Shown: in pieces, positions 25,667 to 34,689 of the stretch | Layout of the letters: each line of letters opens with the position of its first letter | Numbering within the stretch: the stretch's first letter is position 1 | Assembly: GCF_944393015.1 (NCBI RefSeq) | Contig: NZ_CALXYQ010000010.1 | Location: 1-64,000, forward strand | Source of the DNA: an uncultured Brachyspira sp. | Lineage (GTDB): Bacteria; Spirochaetota; Brachyspiria; Brachyspirales; Brachyspiraceae | DNA length: 64,000 bases | Direction of reading: 5' to 3' | Program-made: the position numbers and the translations under genes | The notes under the pieces: model-generated | Told to the model about the DNA's origin: nothing | The model's database searches: none | What the model saw: the letters and a program-made list of their open reading frames with translations, nothing else

Positions 25667-26767
25667 TTAAGCTCCGTATTTTTCTAACACTTCAATAATA
25701 TCCTCTCTGCCTTCGGAGGCTGCAACCATTAAAGCATTTTTACCATCGGAATTTTCTGCATTATAATCAGCACCTGCCTCTAAAAGAGCATCAATAACTT
25801 TTACATCTACACTATAATTATAATCATAACGAAAACCTCTATTATTCTTTATAGCCCAAGTTAACAATGTCTCATCTTCAATTTCTTCCTCTAATAAACT
25901 TTTATCCTTCTTCAATATCTCTCTTACTATATCAGCATTATTAGTTATTATTGCTGCCATTATAACTGTTTGCTCATTAGAGTTAGTACCTTCAAGTTTT
26001 ACACCTTTATCTAAAAAAGCCTTAACTATATTATAATTTTTTGTTTGCATAGCATAAAAGAATATTGGTACTTGAATATAATATGAATAGTTGTCTGTTT
26101 CTGATACATCTATGCTTAATGTCATATTAATATCAGCACCGCTTTTTATTAATTCAATTATAGCTTCACTATTATCAATTTCCTGATAAATATATTCAAA
26201 TATAGCTCTTCTCAATGAATTATTAAAATCTTTTGCTCCTGATCTTATAAGCTCCTGCATTATAGCAACATTACCTCTTTCAGATGCATAAGGAAGATAA
26301 TAATTAGCATCAGCTCCTTTTTTTATAAATTCTTTCACTCCATTGATATCATTTTTATATATGGCAAAAAATAAAAAATCATTAGGATTAGCTCCCTTGC
26401 TTAATAAATATTCAATAATATCTTTATTACCGCTTTCAAGAGCAAAGAAGGCAATATCAATATTTACGCTTTTACCTCTATCATCAGAAGAACCATAATA
26501 ATATCCTATATCTGCCCCAAATCTTACTAATTCTTTTATTAAATCTAAGTTACCGCTTTTAATAGCATACATCAAAGCACTAACTCTTTCATCATCTTTT
26601 GTATTAACATCAGTGCCTGTTCTTATTAGTTTTTTAGCTGTTTCTAAATCGCCTTTCTTACAAGCCTATATTAACGCTTTTTCATCATTATTATATTGAG
26701 TGAATGCTAATGAATTAAATAATGTTAATGAAAAAATAATTACAATAAATATTTTAAAAATCTTCAT
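25667..26767 (-). pseudogene. Exported ankyrin-repeat protein gene with an in-frame stop
   Basis: The full reading frame begins at an ATG at 26767 with a signal peptide (MKIFKIFIVIIFSLTLFNSL) and would run to 25667, about 366 codons. Codon 34 is TAG (26668-26666): the frame reads NDEKALI, stop, ACKKGDLETAKKLIRTGTDV, exactly where the first ankyrin repeat begins. The rest of the frame is open and contains about eight ankyrin repeats (units such as GNLDLIKELVRFGADIGYY and GREDIIEVLEKYGA). A 302-codon frame could restart at 26575 but would lack the signal peptide. It is a nonsense pseudogene unless the stop is read through or is an error. Confidence 0.8.
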
Positions 26768-26884
26768 AAAATAACCTCTTTGTAGTATAAAATACAGCTT
26801 ATTATATAAATATATACATAAAAAGTCAACTAATATAACTATTTAAACCATATAAATCTGTTTGTTATAAAATTTAATTCTAAA

Positions 26885-27197
26885 TGCCCACCCTCTATCC
26901 TTTTTATATTTTCTGGCATTTACATATTATTTTCTTTAAAAGTTTTAACAGTTATTTTAGCTGCCCACCCAAAGTGTTATTTAAACTTATAGCACCATAA
27001 CCGCACGCAGAATGAGTCTAAAAATATAGATTTGTTTTAAATTAAAATTACACAATATTATAGAACGTATTAACCGTGCGTTAAAGAGATTCTAAATTTA
27101 ATAATCACTTGGGCGGGGGGCTCTAATTTCTGATTTAAACTAAAAAACAAATAAAGTTTAATATTCAAGTATAAAACAATAAAGATAAAGGGAGGGG
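26885..27197. repeat. Modular dispersed repeat, copy D (symmetrical, both arms)
   Basis: It has all blocks in dyad symmetry: CCCACCC near 26887 and 26964, CGCACG at 27002, CGTGCG ending 27080, GGGCGGG at 27112 and GGGAGGGG ending 27197. The core is 79 bp. It lies between two divergent ankyrin genes, the only copy placed between gene starts. Confidence 0.88.
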
Positions 27198-27266
27198 TTT
27201 TATTAAAATAAATTTTTAAGATTGAATTTTAATAAAAATATACCCATAGGGCTTTAATATAAAAAC

Positions 27267-27294
27267 TTGAAAAAATACATTTTTGTAATATACT
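27267..27294 (+). promoter_or_regulatory. Predicted promoter for the ankyrin lipoprotein gene
   Basis: TTGAAA at 27267-27272 and TATACT at 27289-27294 are separated by 16 bp, about 33 bp upstream of the start codon. Confidence 0.5.
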
Positions 27295-27326
27295 AATAAA
27301 AAACTTGACTATAGGATATATTGTTT

Positions 27327-28250
27327 ATGAAATATTTATTAATTTTTTTACTTTCTATAATTATATTTTCTTGTAATACCAAAGAATCAAACAATAATAA
27401 TACAGATAAAGTAACTATAAATTTAGATGACAATACAGATAATAATATAAATAAAACAGAACAATCAAATACAGATGATAAAGATAATAAATCAAATAAT
27501 TCATCAATAAATACAAATCAAACAAAAGAAACAACATATTATTCATACACAGATAAAGAAATTATATCTTTTATAGAATCAGGAGATTTGGAAACAATCA
27601 AAAAATTAATTGAATCAAAAAGTTTAGATGTTAATTATAATTTAGATATAGATGAATATTCTAAGTCAACACCTTTAATACAAGCTATAAAATATAAGCA
27701 AACTGATATCATAAATTATTTATTAGAAAATAATGCGGATATTAATTTAAAAGAAGAACTTACAGGCTTTACTCCTCTTATGGCAAGCTTCCATGATATT
27801 ACTATAACAGAGCTTTTAATTGAAAAAGGTGCTGACATTGAAGCAAGGAATGTTGACGGAATTAATGCTTTAGTTTATGCGGTTTCTTTAAATGATGAAG
27901 AGATGGTAAAATTTTTACTTGAAAAGGGAGCTGACGCCAATACAGTATGCGAAATAAAAAATGAACATACTGATATATCGCCTACTCCATTAATGAATGC
28001 TGCTTATAAAGGAAACACTAATATAATAAACATGTTATTAGAAAATGGTGCTGATATTAATTATACCACTGATTATGGAATGACTGCTTTAATGTATGCA
28101 GCAAGTTTTAATCAATTTGAAGCTGCAAAAGTACTTTTAGAAAATAATGCTGATACTTCTATAACTGATGAAGATGGTTATACCGCTCTTGATTTAGCAA
28201 AATCAGAAGATTATAAGGATATAGTTGAGCTTCTTAAAAAATATAATTAA
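27327..28250 (+). CDS. Ankyrin-repeat lipoprotein
   Basis: From the ATG at 27327 the protein is 307 residues; a TTG two codons earlier is less likely because AGGATAT is spaced for the ATG. The signal peptide MKYLLIFLLSIIIFSC ends in a lipobox. An Asn/Asp/Thr/Ser-rich linker (to about residue 75) is followed by about six ankyrin repeats (TPLIQAIKYKQTDIINYLLE, GINALVYAVSLNDEEMVKFL, GMTALMYAASFNQFEAAKVL, and a last GYTALDLAKSEDYKDIVELL). Ankyrin repeats bind proteins; the lipid anchor puts it in the envelope. It is a relative of the broken ankyrin gene on the other side of repeat copy D. Confidence 0.85.
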   Translation: MKYLLIFLLSIIIFSCNTKESNNNNTDKVTINLDDNTDNNINKTEQSNTDDKDNKSNNSSINTNQTKETTYYSYTDKEIISFIESGDLETIKKLIESKSLDVNYNLDIDEYSKSTPLIQAIKYKQTDIINYLLENNADINLKEELTGFTPLMASFHDITITELLIEKGADIEARNVDGINALVYAVSLNDEEMVKFLLEKGADANTVCEIKNEHTDISPTPLMNAAYKGNTNIINMLLENGADINYTTDYGMTALMYAASFNQFEAAKVLLENNADTSITDEDGYTALDLAKSEDYKDIVELLKKYN

Positions 28251-28260
28251 TACTTTTTAA

Positions 28261-28390
28261 TTATATATACTAAAAATTTTGAAGTTTGTCAATTTTATTG
28301 TTGTTCTTTTTCCCACCGCAAGCCTACCTAAAGGTAATCTCTTCAGTCGCAGGCGGAAACCTTATATACTCGATAAACTTATATACACTT
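28261..28390 (+). repeat. Partial copy of the terminal-inverted-repeat element
   Basis: Bases 28261-28320 match the reverse complement of about 32222-32283 closely: TATATACTAAAAATTTT, AAGTTTGTC, then TTGTTGTTCTTTTTCCC and CCGCA. A GC-richer stretch follows (AGCCTACCTAAAGGTAATC, CAGGCGGAAACC). It directly follows the ankyrin lipoprotein gene. Confidence 0.7.
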
Positions 28391-28440
28391 ATAGTGTATA
28401 TAAATAAAAAATTGTTAAATATATTTTTATTATATTAAAA

Positions 28441-28478
28441 AAGAGATACTTTATAAAAAATATAAAATACCTCTTTAT
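28441..28478. terminator. Possible bidirectional terminator hairpin
   Basis: AAAGAGATACTTTATA and TATAAAATACCTCTTT can pair around a short A loop with A- and T-rich flanks. It separates the plus-strand ankyrin gene from the minus-strand lipoprotein gene. Confidence 0.4.
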
Positions 28479-28495
28479 AAATTATATTTTAAATA

Positions 28496-28901
28496 TTATT
28501 TTATTTTTACTAATTTAAAAGCAGGAGGCTGAGATGCACCAGGAAGAGATATTAATAATTGTCCTCCTGTAGCTTCTGTTTCGCTTTCAAATTGTATAAT
28601 ATAAGTATATTTTTCTAACTGAAAAGCAATAATTGTTTGTGTGCTGCTTGGATCTTGTACTATATTAACTTTTCCTCCTTCATAGATAATAGTTAATGTT
28701 CCTCTAAGAAAATAAGTAAGATTGCCCTCATTATCAAGTGTAAAAGCAACTTTTGATGTTCCATAAGTAGCTTCATAACTTCCAGCTCTCTCAGCAATTG
28801 TTATTTTTTTAATTTCTGTGTTAGGATTTGTAACATTATCCTTACAGCTTATGATAGCAGCAAATACTAAAGTTACTAAAAATATTATTTTTTTTATTCA
28901 T
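28496..28901 (-). pseudogene. Lipoprotein gene out of frame at a poly-A tract
   Basis: An ATG at 28901 with AAGGAGA upstream reads M-N-K-K and then shifts out of frame in an A8 run (28895-28888), reaching a TAA after about 19 codons. With A7 the frame would read MNKKIIFLVTLVFAAIISC, a clean lipoprotein signal peptide, and stay open for about 134 codons to the TAA at 28496. The body (for example AERAGSYEATYGTSKVAFTL and PGASQPPAFKLVKIK) is intact, with no other lesion. A single intact-but-for-one-base gene with the change in a homopolymer beside the start suggests slipped-strand switching; a sequencing error is the alternative. Confidence 0.7.
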
Positions 28902-28983
28902 TTTAAATTTTCTCCTTTTAAATTTTCTCCTTAAAATTTATTTTATTGTATATATTACTGTGCTGGTTGTTGAGTCTTACTAT

Positions 28984-29748
28984 TTAAACTACATATGGTA
29001 TAGGAGTACCAAAGGCATTATTTTGTAATAAAGCATCATAAGATATAAGATTAGCTGCGTTATCTCTATAAGAATATTTATCAAAAGTTATATAGGAGTT
29101 AGGATCAATAAAATTCATATATCTTAAACCTTGTTCATATTCTACTTTTACAATAAATCCTGGATTTATTGTTGTTTGAGAAGCATCCGATGAATCTTTA
29201 ATAATTATAGCACCTTGAGCGTCAATCTCATAAGTAACTGTCAAAGGCTTACTGCTAGCATCATCAAATTTAGTATATACTATACCTTTATAATCTGATA
29301 TTCCGCTATTTACATTATAAAATTCTTCTTTACATAAAGTAACTCTGCCTAATGAGGTAAGCTGACCATTAACAGAGTTCCATAAATCTATTTCTACAAA
29401 ACGTCCTTCCCAAAGTATTTTGATTAATATTATACCTTCTTCATTGTTTTCTTTTTCATAAATGGTATAAATATTTTCAGAATTTTCCTGTATAATATAA
29501 GGATCCACATGCATACTTTCATTGTTGGCAACAATATCTAATGAATTATTATCATTTATGTTTAACGTCATAAGAATGTTGCCTTGTTCATCGCTGATAC
29601 TCTTATATGTACCTTTCCATTGATTTAAGTCTGAGTTTGAAGGTGAATTCGGATTTGTGGCAGAATTATTATTTTTGCTGCAGCTTATAGATAATACTAT
29701 AATAAAAATAAGTAGTATTTTTTTATCATTTTTAATTATATCTCCCAA
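28984..29748 (-). CDS. Hypothetical lipoprotein with a poly-A tract at the start
   Basis: The open frame of 254 residues begins at a TTG at 29748 and contains KILLIFIIVLSISC (lipobox SISC) and then an Asn/Ser-rich linker. The body is beta-rich with no recognised family. The best initiation signals belong to another frame: GGGAGA (29746-29741) precedes an ATG at 29729 that reads MIKK and then leaves the lipoprotein frame in an A7 run (29724-29718), stopping after 10 codons. With A8 that ATG would give MIKKILLIFIIVLSISC. So the gene may be switched off in this sequence, or start weakly at the TTG. The layout repeats that of the neighbouring gene at 28901. Confidence 0.65.
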   Translation of the reverse strand: MGDIIKNDKKILLIFIIVLSISCSKNNNSATNPNSPSNSDLNQWKGTYKSISDEQGNILMTLNINDNNSLDIVANNESMHVDPYIIQENSENIYTIYEKENNEEGIILIKILWEGRFVEIDLWNSVNGQLTSLGRVTLCKEEFYNVNSGISDYKGIVYTKFDDASSKPLTVTYEIDAQGAIIIKDSSDASQTTINPGFIVKVEYEQGLRYMNFIDPNSYITFDKYSYRDNAANLISYDALLQNNAFGTPIPYVV

Positions 29749-29931
29749 TTAAATTTTTCTTATATTATATTATATATAATATTTAATCATATTAATATAT
29801 GAAAGTTTATTCTTTTTTATATTATGTAAAGAATATATTGTTATATTCGATTTTAACTGTAATTAAAAAAGTTAATAAAATATTTTATTTGCTGAAAAAT
29901 AAATGTTTCAGTTTATCAATTTATTTTCATC

Positions 29932-30128
29932 TGCCCGCCCTATTGCCTTATTATTTTAATTTTATATTTCTATTTAAATTTTCCTTAATATTAAAACAGG
30001 AATTACAGCACCCACCCTAAATGTTATTTGAATTTATAGCTTTTATACCGCACGCTAAACAAAATTATAAATACAGAATAATTATAAATTAAAATTTAAA
30101 TTATAAATAAGATTCCGCTCACCGTGCG
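29932..30128 (-). repeat. Modular dispersed repeat, copy E (left arm plus core)
   Basis: CCCGCCC lies at 29934, CCCACCC at 30010, CGCACG at 30049 and CGTGCG ends at 30128 (80-bp core). It lies between the lipoprotein gene start and the phoH 3' end. Confidence 0.85.
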
Positions 30129-30204
30129 TTAAATAAACTCTAAACTTTATAAAATATAATTTTTGAGTTATTATAAATAAATTTGTAATATGTTTTTTAA
30201 TTTT

Positions 30205-30262
30205 TATCAACTTTCCCGTGGCAAAAGTTGCTACCGCAGGTACGCAAAGCGAAAGCACTAAT
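30205..30262. repeat. GC-rich repeat fragment
   Basis: A short GC-rich patch (CAACTTTCCCGTGGCAAAAG, TTGCTACCGCAGGTACGC) stands out from its AT-rich surroundings. It resembles the patch at about 385-430 and the GC-rich inner parts of the element at 31909-32283. It has no coding capacity. Confidence 0.45.
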
Positions 30263-30321
30263 TTATATTTTTAGCATTAAATTAAAAAATATATAGGATT
30301 ACAGTAAAAAGTAAATAAAAA

Positions 30322-30351
30322 GCATAAAGCGAAGAATCCATCACTTTATGC
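30322..30351 (-). terminator. Rho-independent terminator after phoH
   Basis: On the minus strand GCATAAAG pairs with CTTTATGC around a 14-base loop, followed by a T-rich run. It is about 25 bp after the phoH stop. Confidence 0.75.
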
Positions 30352-30376
30352 CTTATTGTTTTAAATAATTAAAAAA

Positions 30377-31732
30377 TCATAATACATTGGCAGCAAGTTC
30401 TGCAAGCTGTGAACGCTCACCTTTTTCAAGTGTTACAGTACCGCTTAAAACTTCTCCTTTTGTGCGGTCTATCAAATAAGTAAGACCATTATTTCTTTCA
30501 TCCAAATAAGGAGTATCTATCTGATGAATATCTCCAGTGAAAACTATTTTTGTTCCTTCACCTGCCCTTGTTATAATAGTTTTTATTTCATGAGGAGTAA
30601 GGTTCTGTGCTTCGTCTACTATAAAATAAATCTTGTTCAAACTTCTTCCTCTAATGTATGCAAGAGGTGAAATTACTATTTTTTCATTTTCAAGCATTTT
30701 TTTTATATTCTTACTTTCATCGCTGTCATCAGAATGTATATGCTGTATTACTGAAAGGTTATCAAATAAAGGCTGCATATAAGGATCTAATTTGCTATTA
30801 ACATCGCCTGGTAAGAAACCTAAATCTTTATTAGAAAGTGCTACTACTGGACGGGCTAAAAGTATTTGTCTGTACTCTCTTCTTTTTGCTAAAGCAGCAG
30901 CTAATGCTAAAAGAGTTTTACCAGTTCCAGCTTTACCCATTATAGTAACTAAAGGTATATTATTATCTAGTAAAACATCTAAAGCCATAGCCTGTTCTTC
31001 ATTTCTTGGCTTTATACCATAAGCATTTATATCAGTATCAACATGAACTATTGTTTTTGTGTCATCTTTATATTTTCCTATCACTGCCTCATCATCTTCT
31101 TTTACTCTGTAGCAGAAATATGTATTAGGATAAATAGAATGCTCGCCTTTAACTTCTATTTCTTTATTTTCGCTAAGCTCTTTTATATAAATGCGTGCAT
31201 TATCTCCTGAAATACTTTCTATACCTGTAAACAATGAAGATAATTTTTCTATCTTGTCTGTATTATAGTCCTGAGTGTCTATTCCTAAACTTCTAGCCTT
31301 CATTCTCATATTAATATCTTTAGTTATAAGAATGACTCTGTGATTTTCACATTTTATATTATAGGCACAAGACAATATTTTATGATCTGGTATGTTTCCA
31401 GCAAATATTTTTTTGAATTCTTCTCTCTCTTCATTATTAACATCTATAAATACTTTACTTTTATTATCAAGCAAAGCACCTTTTTTAAATATATCCTTTA
31501 CCCCTTGAAGTTCCTCATTTTTTTCTACAATGACATCAAGTTCTCGTATAAACTCTCTGGCATTGAAATTGATTGTATCGCTTCCTTTTTTAAACTTATC
31601 AACTTCCTCCAAAACTGTAATAGGTATAACTATATTAGTTTCTTCAAAAGAAAATATTGACTTAAAATCATGAAGTATAACATTTGTATCAAATACGAAC
31701 ACTTTCTTATTAGGTATAAAATTCTCTGTCAT
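30377..31732 (-). CDS. PhoH-family ATPase with N-terminal PIN domain
   Basis: The 451-residue cytoplasmic protein joins a PIN nuclease domain (KVFVFDTNVILHD at residues 9-21, with conserved acidic residues further on, such as LITKDINMRMKA) to a C-terminal PhoH helicase-like ATPase (EEQAMALDVLLDN, Walker A MGKAGTGKTLLALAAA, RPVVALSNKDLGFLPGD, Walker B FIVDEAQNLTPHEIKTIITR, and the late FTGDIHQIDTP). This is the PhoH2-type or YlaK architecture, with RNase and RNA-helicase activity reported for some members. AAGGAT precedes the ATG. It is monocistronic. Confidence 0.93.
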   Translation of the reverse strand: MTENFIPNKKVFVFDTNVILHDFKSIFSFEETNIVIPITVLEEVDKFKKGSDTINFNAREFIRELDVIVEKNEELQGVKDIFKKGALLDNKSKVFIDVNNEEREEFKKIFAGNIPDHKILSCAYNIKCENHRVILITKDINMRMKARSLGIDTQDYNTDKIEKLSSLFTGIESISGDNARIYIKELSENKEIEVKGEHSIYPNTYFCYRVKEDDEAVIGKYKDDTKTIVHVDTDINAYGIKPRNEEQAMALDVLLDNNIPLVTIMGKAGTGKTLLALAAALAKRREYRQILLARPVVALSNKDLGFLPGDVNSKLDPYMQPLFDNLSVIQHIHSDDSDESKNIKKMLENEKIVISPLAYIRGRSLNKIYFIVDEAQNLTPHEIKTIITRAGEGTKIVFTGDIHQIDTPYLDERNNGLTYLIDRTKGEVLSGTVTLEKGERSQLAELAANVL

Positions 31733-31908
31733 CGCAAATCCTTAAAATGATTTTTAGCATAAAATAAATGCTATATAATAAGTATTGTACAAAAGAAAGA
31801 AAAAATCAAATTCATTAAACTCGTTTAATATTATAAATATATAATTTTGTTATTTTTACGAATAATAGTGTTACTTTTAATAACATAATAAAATGATACA
31901 AATATGAT
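31733..31908. other. Intergenic region upstream of phoH
   Basis: AT-rich region, which should contain the phoH promoter on the minus strand; no hexamer pair is convincing and no gene is seen. Confidence 0.35.
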
Positions 31909-32283
31909 TATATACTAAAATTTTTTAAGTTTGTCAAAATTAGTTTTTATATTGTTATTATTTTCGGGGACTAGTCCACGAACCCCTAATTCTTTTGCCG
32001 ACGCTCTGCGTGCTGTAGGCAAGGCACCTACTTGGTGGTGCCCCAAAGAAGCAGATACAGCCCGCCTTCGGCGAAGGGCTATATTGTAGCTTAAATTAAT
32101 AATCTATCTTAAATGTAAAACAATTTTAGTATGATTTAGTGCTAATTTTTACACTTGCACTTTCGCGAAACGTATCCGAGCCTGTCGAGGATATAAGGTT
32201 CTTGACGAAGTCTGCCTGTGGCGTGCGGCGGGAAAAAGAACAACAAAAAAATAGACAAACTTAAAAATTTTTAGTATATATAA
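31909..32283. mobile_element. MITE-like element with terminal inverted repeats
   Basis: The ends are near-perfect inverted repeats of about 27 bp: the left end reads TATACTAAAATTTTTTAAG then TTTGTC (from 31911), and the right end reads GACAAACTTAAAAATTTTTA then GTATATA (to 32280). The roughly 375-bp interior is much richer in G and C than the genome (CGGGGACTAGTCCACGAACC, GCCCGCCTTCGGCGAAGGGC) and has internal hairpins but no open reading frame. Small size, inverted ends and lack of coding suggest a non-autonomous element. Related ends occur at 28261 and 37701. Confidence 0.6.
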
Positions 32284-32463
32284 ATACCAATAAAAAATTA
32301 TAAATACTGATTGAATAATATCATAAAAATATAAAAACTAATTATAAAACACATTCTAACACAACTATACTTCTTAGGCATAAAACTATATAACACATAA
32401 ATATTTGATATAATTTATTTTTTCTGTAAAATACAAATAAATTAAAACAAAGGAATAAATCAA
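32284..32463. other. Intergenic region upstream of the acetyltransferase gene
   Basis: AT-rich leader region without a gene. It presumably holds the promoter; no consensus pair is strong. Confidence 0.35.
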
Positions 32464-33030
32464 ATGAATATAGAAGAGTTTATAAAACACTGTAAAGAAG
32501 GCAATCCTATATCAAGTGAAGATAAAGAACTTGCCCCGCTTTTATATGAATGCTCACAAAATGCCATAAAAATAACAATGCAAATCAATAACAGCTATCA
32601 TACTACAGATGAGGTGAGAAAATTATTTGAACAATTAACAGGTGAAAAAATAGATGAAAGTTTCACATGCTTTCCTCCATTTTATACAGACTTTGGAAGA
32701 AATATAAAAATAGGGAAGAATGTATTTTTTAACACAGGCTGTTCATTTCAGGACAGAGGCGGAATCACTATAGGGGATAATGTATTTATTGGTATGAATG
32801 TAATTATTTCGACACTTAATCATGGAATAGAGATACAAAACAGAAGTACAACATATCCTTCAAAAGTAACAATAGGCAATAATGTTTGGATAGGTTCAGG
32901 AGCTAATATACTACCCGGTGTAAGTATAGGAGATAACTCAATAATAGCTGCCGGTACTTTGGTAAATAAAGATGTTCCTTCTAATGTGATAGTCGGCGGA
33001 GTACCTGCTAAAATAATAAGAAATTTATAA
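32464..33030 (+). CDS. Maltose/galactoside O-acetyltransferase-like protein (left-handed beta-helix)
   Basis: The 188-residue enzyme is expected to move an acetyl group from acetyl-CoA to a sugar or similar acceptor. It has the N-terminal Mac-type helical region (about 1-60) and hexapeptide repeats ([74 protein letters not shown]). NHGIEIQNR contains the catalytic His of the LacA/Maa group. It ends in [12 protein letters not shown], typical of the family. AAAGGAAT precedes the ATG. It lies 43 bp before the hydrolase gene. Confidence 0.9.
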   Translation: MNIEEFIKHCKEGNPISSEDKELAPLLYECSQNAIKITMQINNSYHTTDEVRKLFEQLTGEKIDESFTCFPPFYTDFGRNIKIGKNVFFNTGCSFQDRGGITIGDNVFIGMNVIISTLNHGIEIQNRSTTYPSKVTIGNNVWIGSGANILPGVSIGDNSIIAAGTLVNKDVPSNVIVGGVPAKIIRNL

Positions 33031-33073
33031 TAAAAATTTAACTACAAATAAAATTAATTATAAGGAGATTTCT

Positions 33074-34156
33074 ATGAAAAAAATAATATTATCAGCAACT
33101 TTAATACTAACTTTTTTAATATCTTGTAACAATAACCAATCACAAAATAAAGGAGGAGATAATATGGATACAAGAGTTTTCAAAATTTACACAAATATAG
33201 AAATGAAAAAAGTAAGATTTAAAAACCGTTACGGCATAGAAATAGCAGGAGATTTATATTTACCAGAAAATTACACTAATCAAAAAAATCCTGCAATAGT
33301 TGTATCCGGCCCATTCGGAGCAGTTAAAGAACAAGCTTCAGGATTATATGCACAGGAGATGGCTACTTATGGTTTTGTTGCTTTAGCATTCGATCCTTCT
33401 TTTACTGGTGAAAGCGGCGGAGATGTAAGAAACACTTCTTCACCTGATATATTTACTGAAGATTACAGTGCCGCTGTAGATTATTTAGGTTTGCTTGATT
33501 ATGTAGACAGAAACCGCATCGGTGCAATAGGTATTTGCGGACTTTCTGGAATGGCTATCACTGCAGCTGGAACTGATACTAGAATAAAAGCCGTTGCTAC
33601 TCTTTCAATGTATGATATGTCAAGAGATATGAGTAAAGGTCATCAAGACTATTATACTCCTGAGCAAAGAAGAAAAATAAGAGAATATTTAAGCGAGCAG
33701 CGTTGGAAAGATGCTGAAAGCAAAACTTATGCTTTAGGTAATCATGAACCTTATTTTGATGAGAACAATAATTTAATGGCTTCTGCAATGGTTGTACCGG
33801 AAGAACTTCCAGAAAATGCTGATCCTGTATTTGCTGCTTTCTACAACTATTATGCTAAAAGAGCTTATCATCCTAGAGCTATAAACTTTGTTACTTCTTG
33901 GACTGCTACAATGCCTGTATCATTCTGGAATTTCCCTTTAATGGCTAATATTAAAGATGTTTCTCCTACTCCTATACTTTTAGTAGCAGGCGACAGAGCA
34001 CATTCAAGATACTATTCTGAAGATGTTTATAAAGAAGCATTAGAACCAAAAGAACTTTTAATAATAGAAGATGCTGACCATGTTGATTTATACGATAATA
34101 TGGAGAAAATTCCTTTTGATAAATTATCTCAGTTCTTCAAAGATAATTTGAAATAA
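33074..34156 (+). CDS. Alpha/beta-hydrolase lipoprotein
   Basis: The 360-residue protein starts with a signal peptide and lipobox (LTFLISCN), so it is probably lipid-anchored. The alpha/beta-hydrolase core begins at about residue 45 (RFKNRYGIEIAGDLYLPENY), with IVVSGPFGAVKEQ (oxyanion region), the nucleophile elbow RIGAIGICGLSGMAITAAG, the acid strand PILLVAGDRAHSRYY and the His in IIEDADHVDLYD. The elbow reads G-I-C-G-L-S-G, so the nucleophile would be Cys in the dienelactone-hydrolase style; Ser two positions later is off the usual place. The substrate is unknown. AAGGAGA precedes the ATG. Confidence 0.87.
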   Translation: MKKIILSATLILTFLISCNNNQSQNKGGDNMDTRVFKIYTNIEMKKVRFKNRYGIEIAGDLYLPENYTNQKNPAIVVSGPFGAVKEQASGLYAQEMATYGFVALAFDPSFTGESGGDVRNTSSPDIFTEDYSAAVDYLGLLDYVDRNRIGAIGICGLSGMAITAAGTDTRIKAVATLSMYDMSRDMSKGHQDYYTPEQRRKIREYLSEQRWKDAESKTYALGNHEPYFDENNNLMASAMVVPEELPENADPVFAAFYNYYAKRAYHPRAINFVTSWTATMPVSFWNFPLMANIKDVSPTPILLVAGDRAHSRYYSEDVYKEALEPKELLIIEDADHVDLYDNMEKIPFDKLSQFFKDNLK

Positions 34157-34188
34157 TCTATTATATTTTTTTATTAATGTTTTCTTTA

Positions 34189-34225
34189 ATCCAAGTGTTA
34201 TTTTTATAATGCTTGGATTTTTTAT
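34189..34225 (+). terminator. Rho-independent terminator after the hydrolase gene
   Basis: AATCCAAG and CTTGGATT form an 8-bp stem around a 14-base AT loop, followed by a T run. Confidence 0.75.
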
Positions 34226-34257
34226 TGGATTTTTTATTTATAATTATCATCAAACAA

Positions 34258-34450
34258 CGCACGGTAAGCAAATCCTTAATTATTATGTAAATTACAATTA
34301 TTAATTAATCTATTCTTATAATTTTACTCATCGTGCGGTATGTTAATAATAAATTTAAATAATGCTTGGGCGGGCTTTATATTTGCAGTATAAACTATAA
34401 AGAAACAAAGATAAAAATAACTAATAAAATTAAAAAGTATAAAGGGCGGG
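34258..34450 (+). repeat. Modular dispersed repeat, copy F1 (core plus right arm)
   Basis: CGCACG lies at 34258, CGTGCG ends at 34337 (80-bp core), GGGCGGG follows at about 34369 and again ending at 34450. It forms an inverted pair with F2, arms facing each other, between two convergent genes. Confidence 0.87.
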
Positions 34451-34482
34451 CAGATGTAATTAAATTTTAAAACTTATTTTCA

Positions 34483-34682
34483 CTCCCCACCCTCAAGATT
34501 TTATAATTTTATTTTGCATTAAAACTTATTTTATATTTTTTATTCTAATTAGAATTTATTAGTACCCACCCAAGTGTTTTTTAAATTTGTTATGCACTTA
34601 CCGCACGATTAAATATTTTTTAATTTATAGCAGTATTATAAAAAGAAAATATATTTATATTTTATGATTTGTTTACCGTGCG
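34483..34682 (-). repeat. Modular dispersed repeat, copy F2 (left arm plus core)
   Basis: CCCACCC lies at about 34486 and 34565, CGCACG at 34602 and CGTGCG ends at 34682 (81-bp core). The core ends 7 bp from the LysR-gene stop codon. It is the mirror partner of F1. Confidence 0.87.
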
Positions 34683-34689
34683 TTATGAA

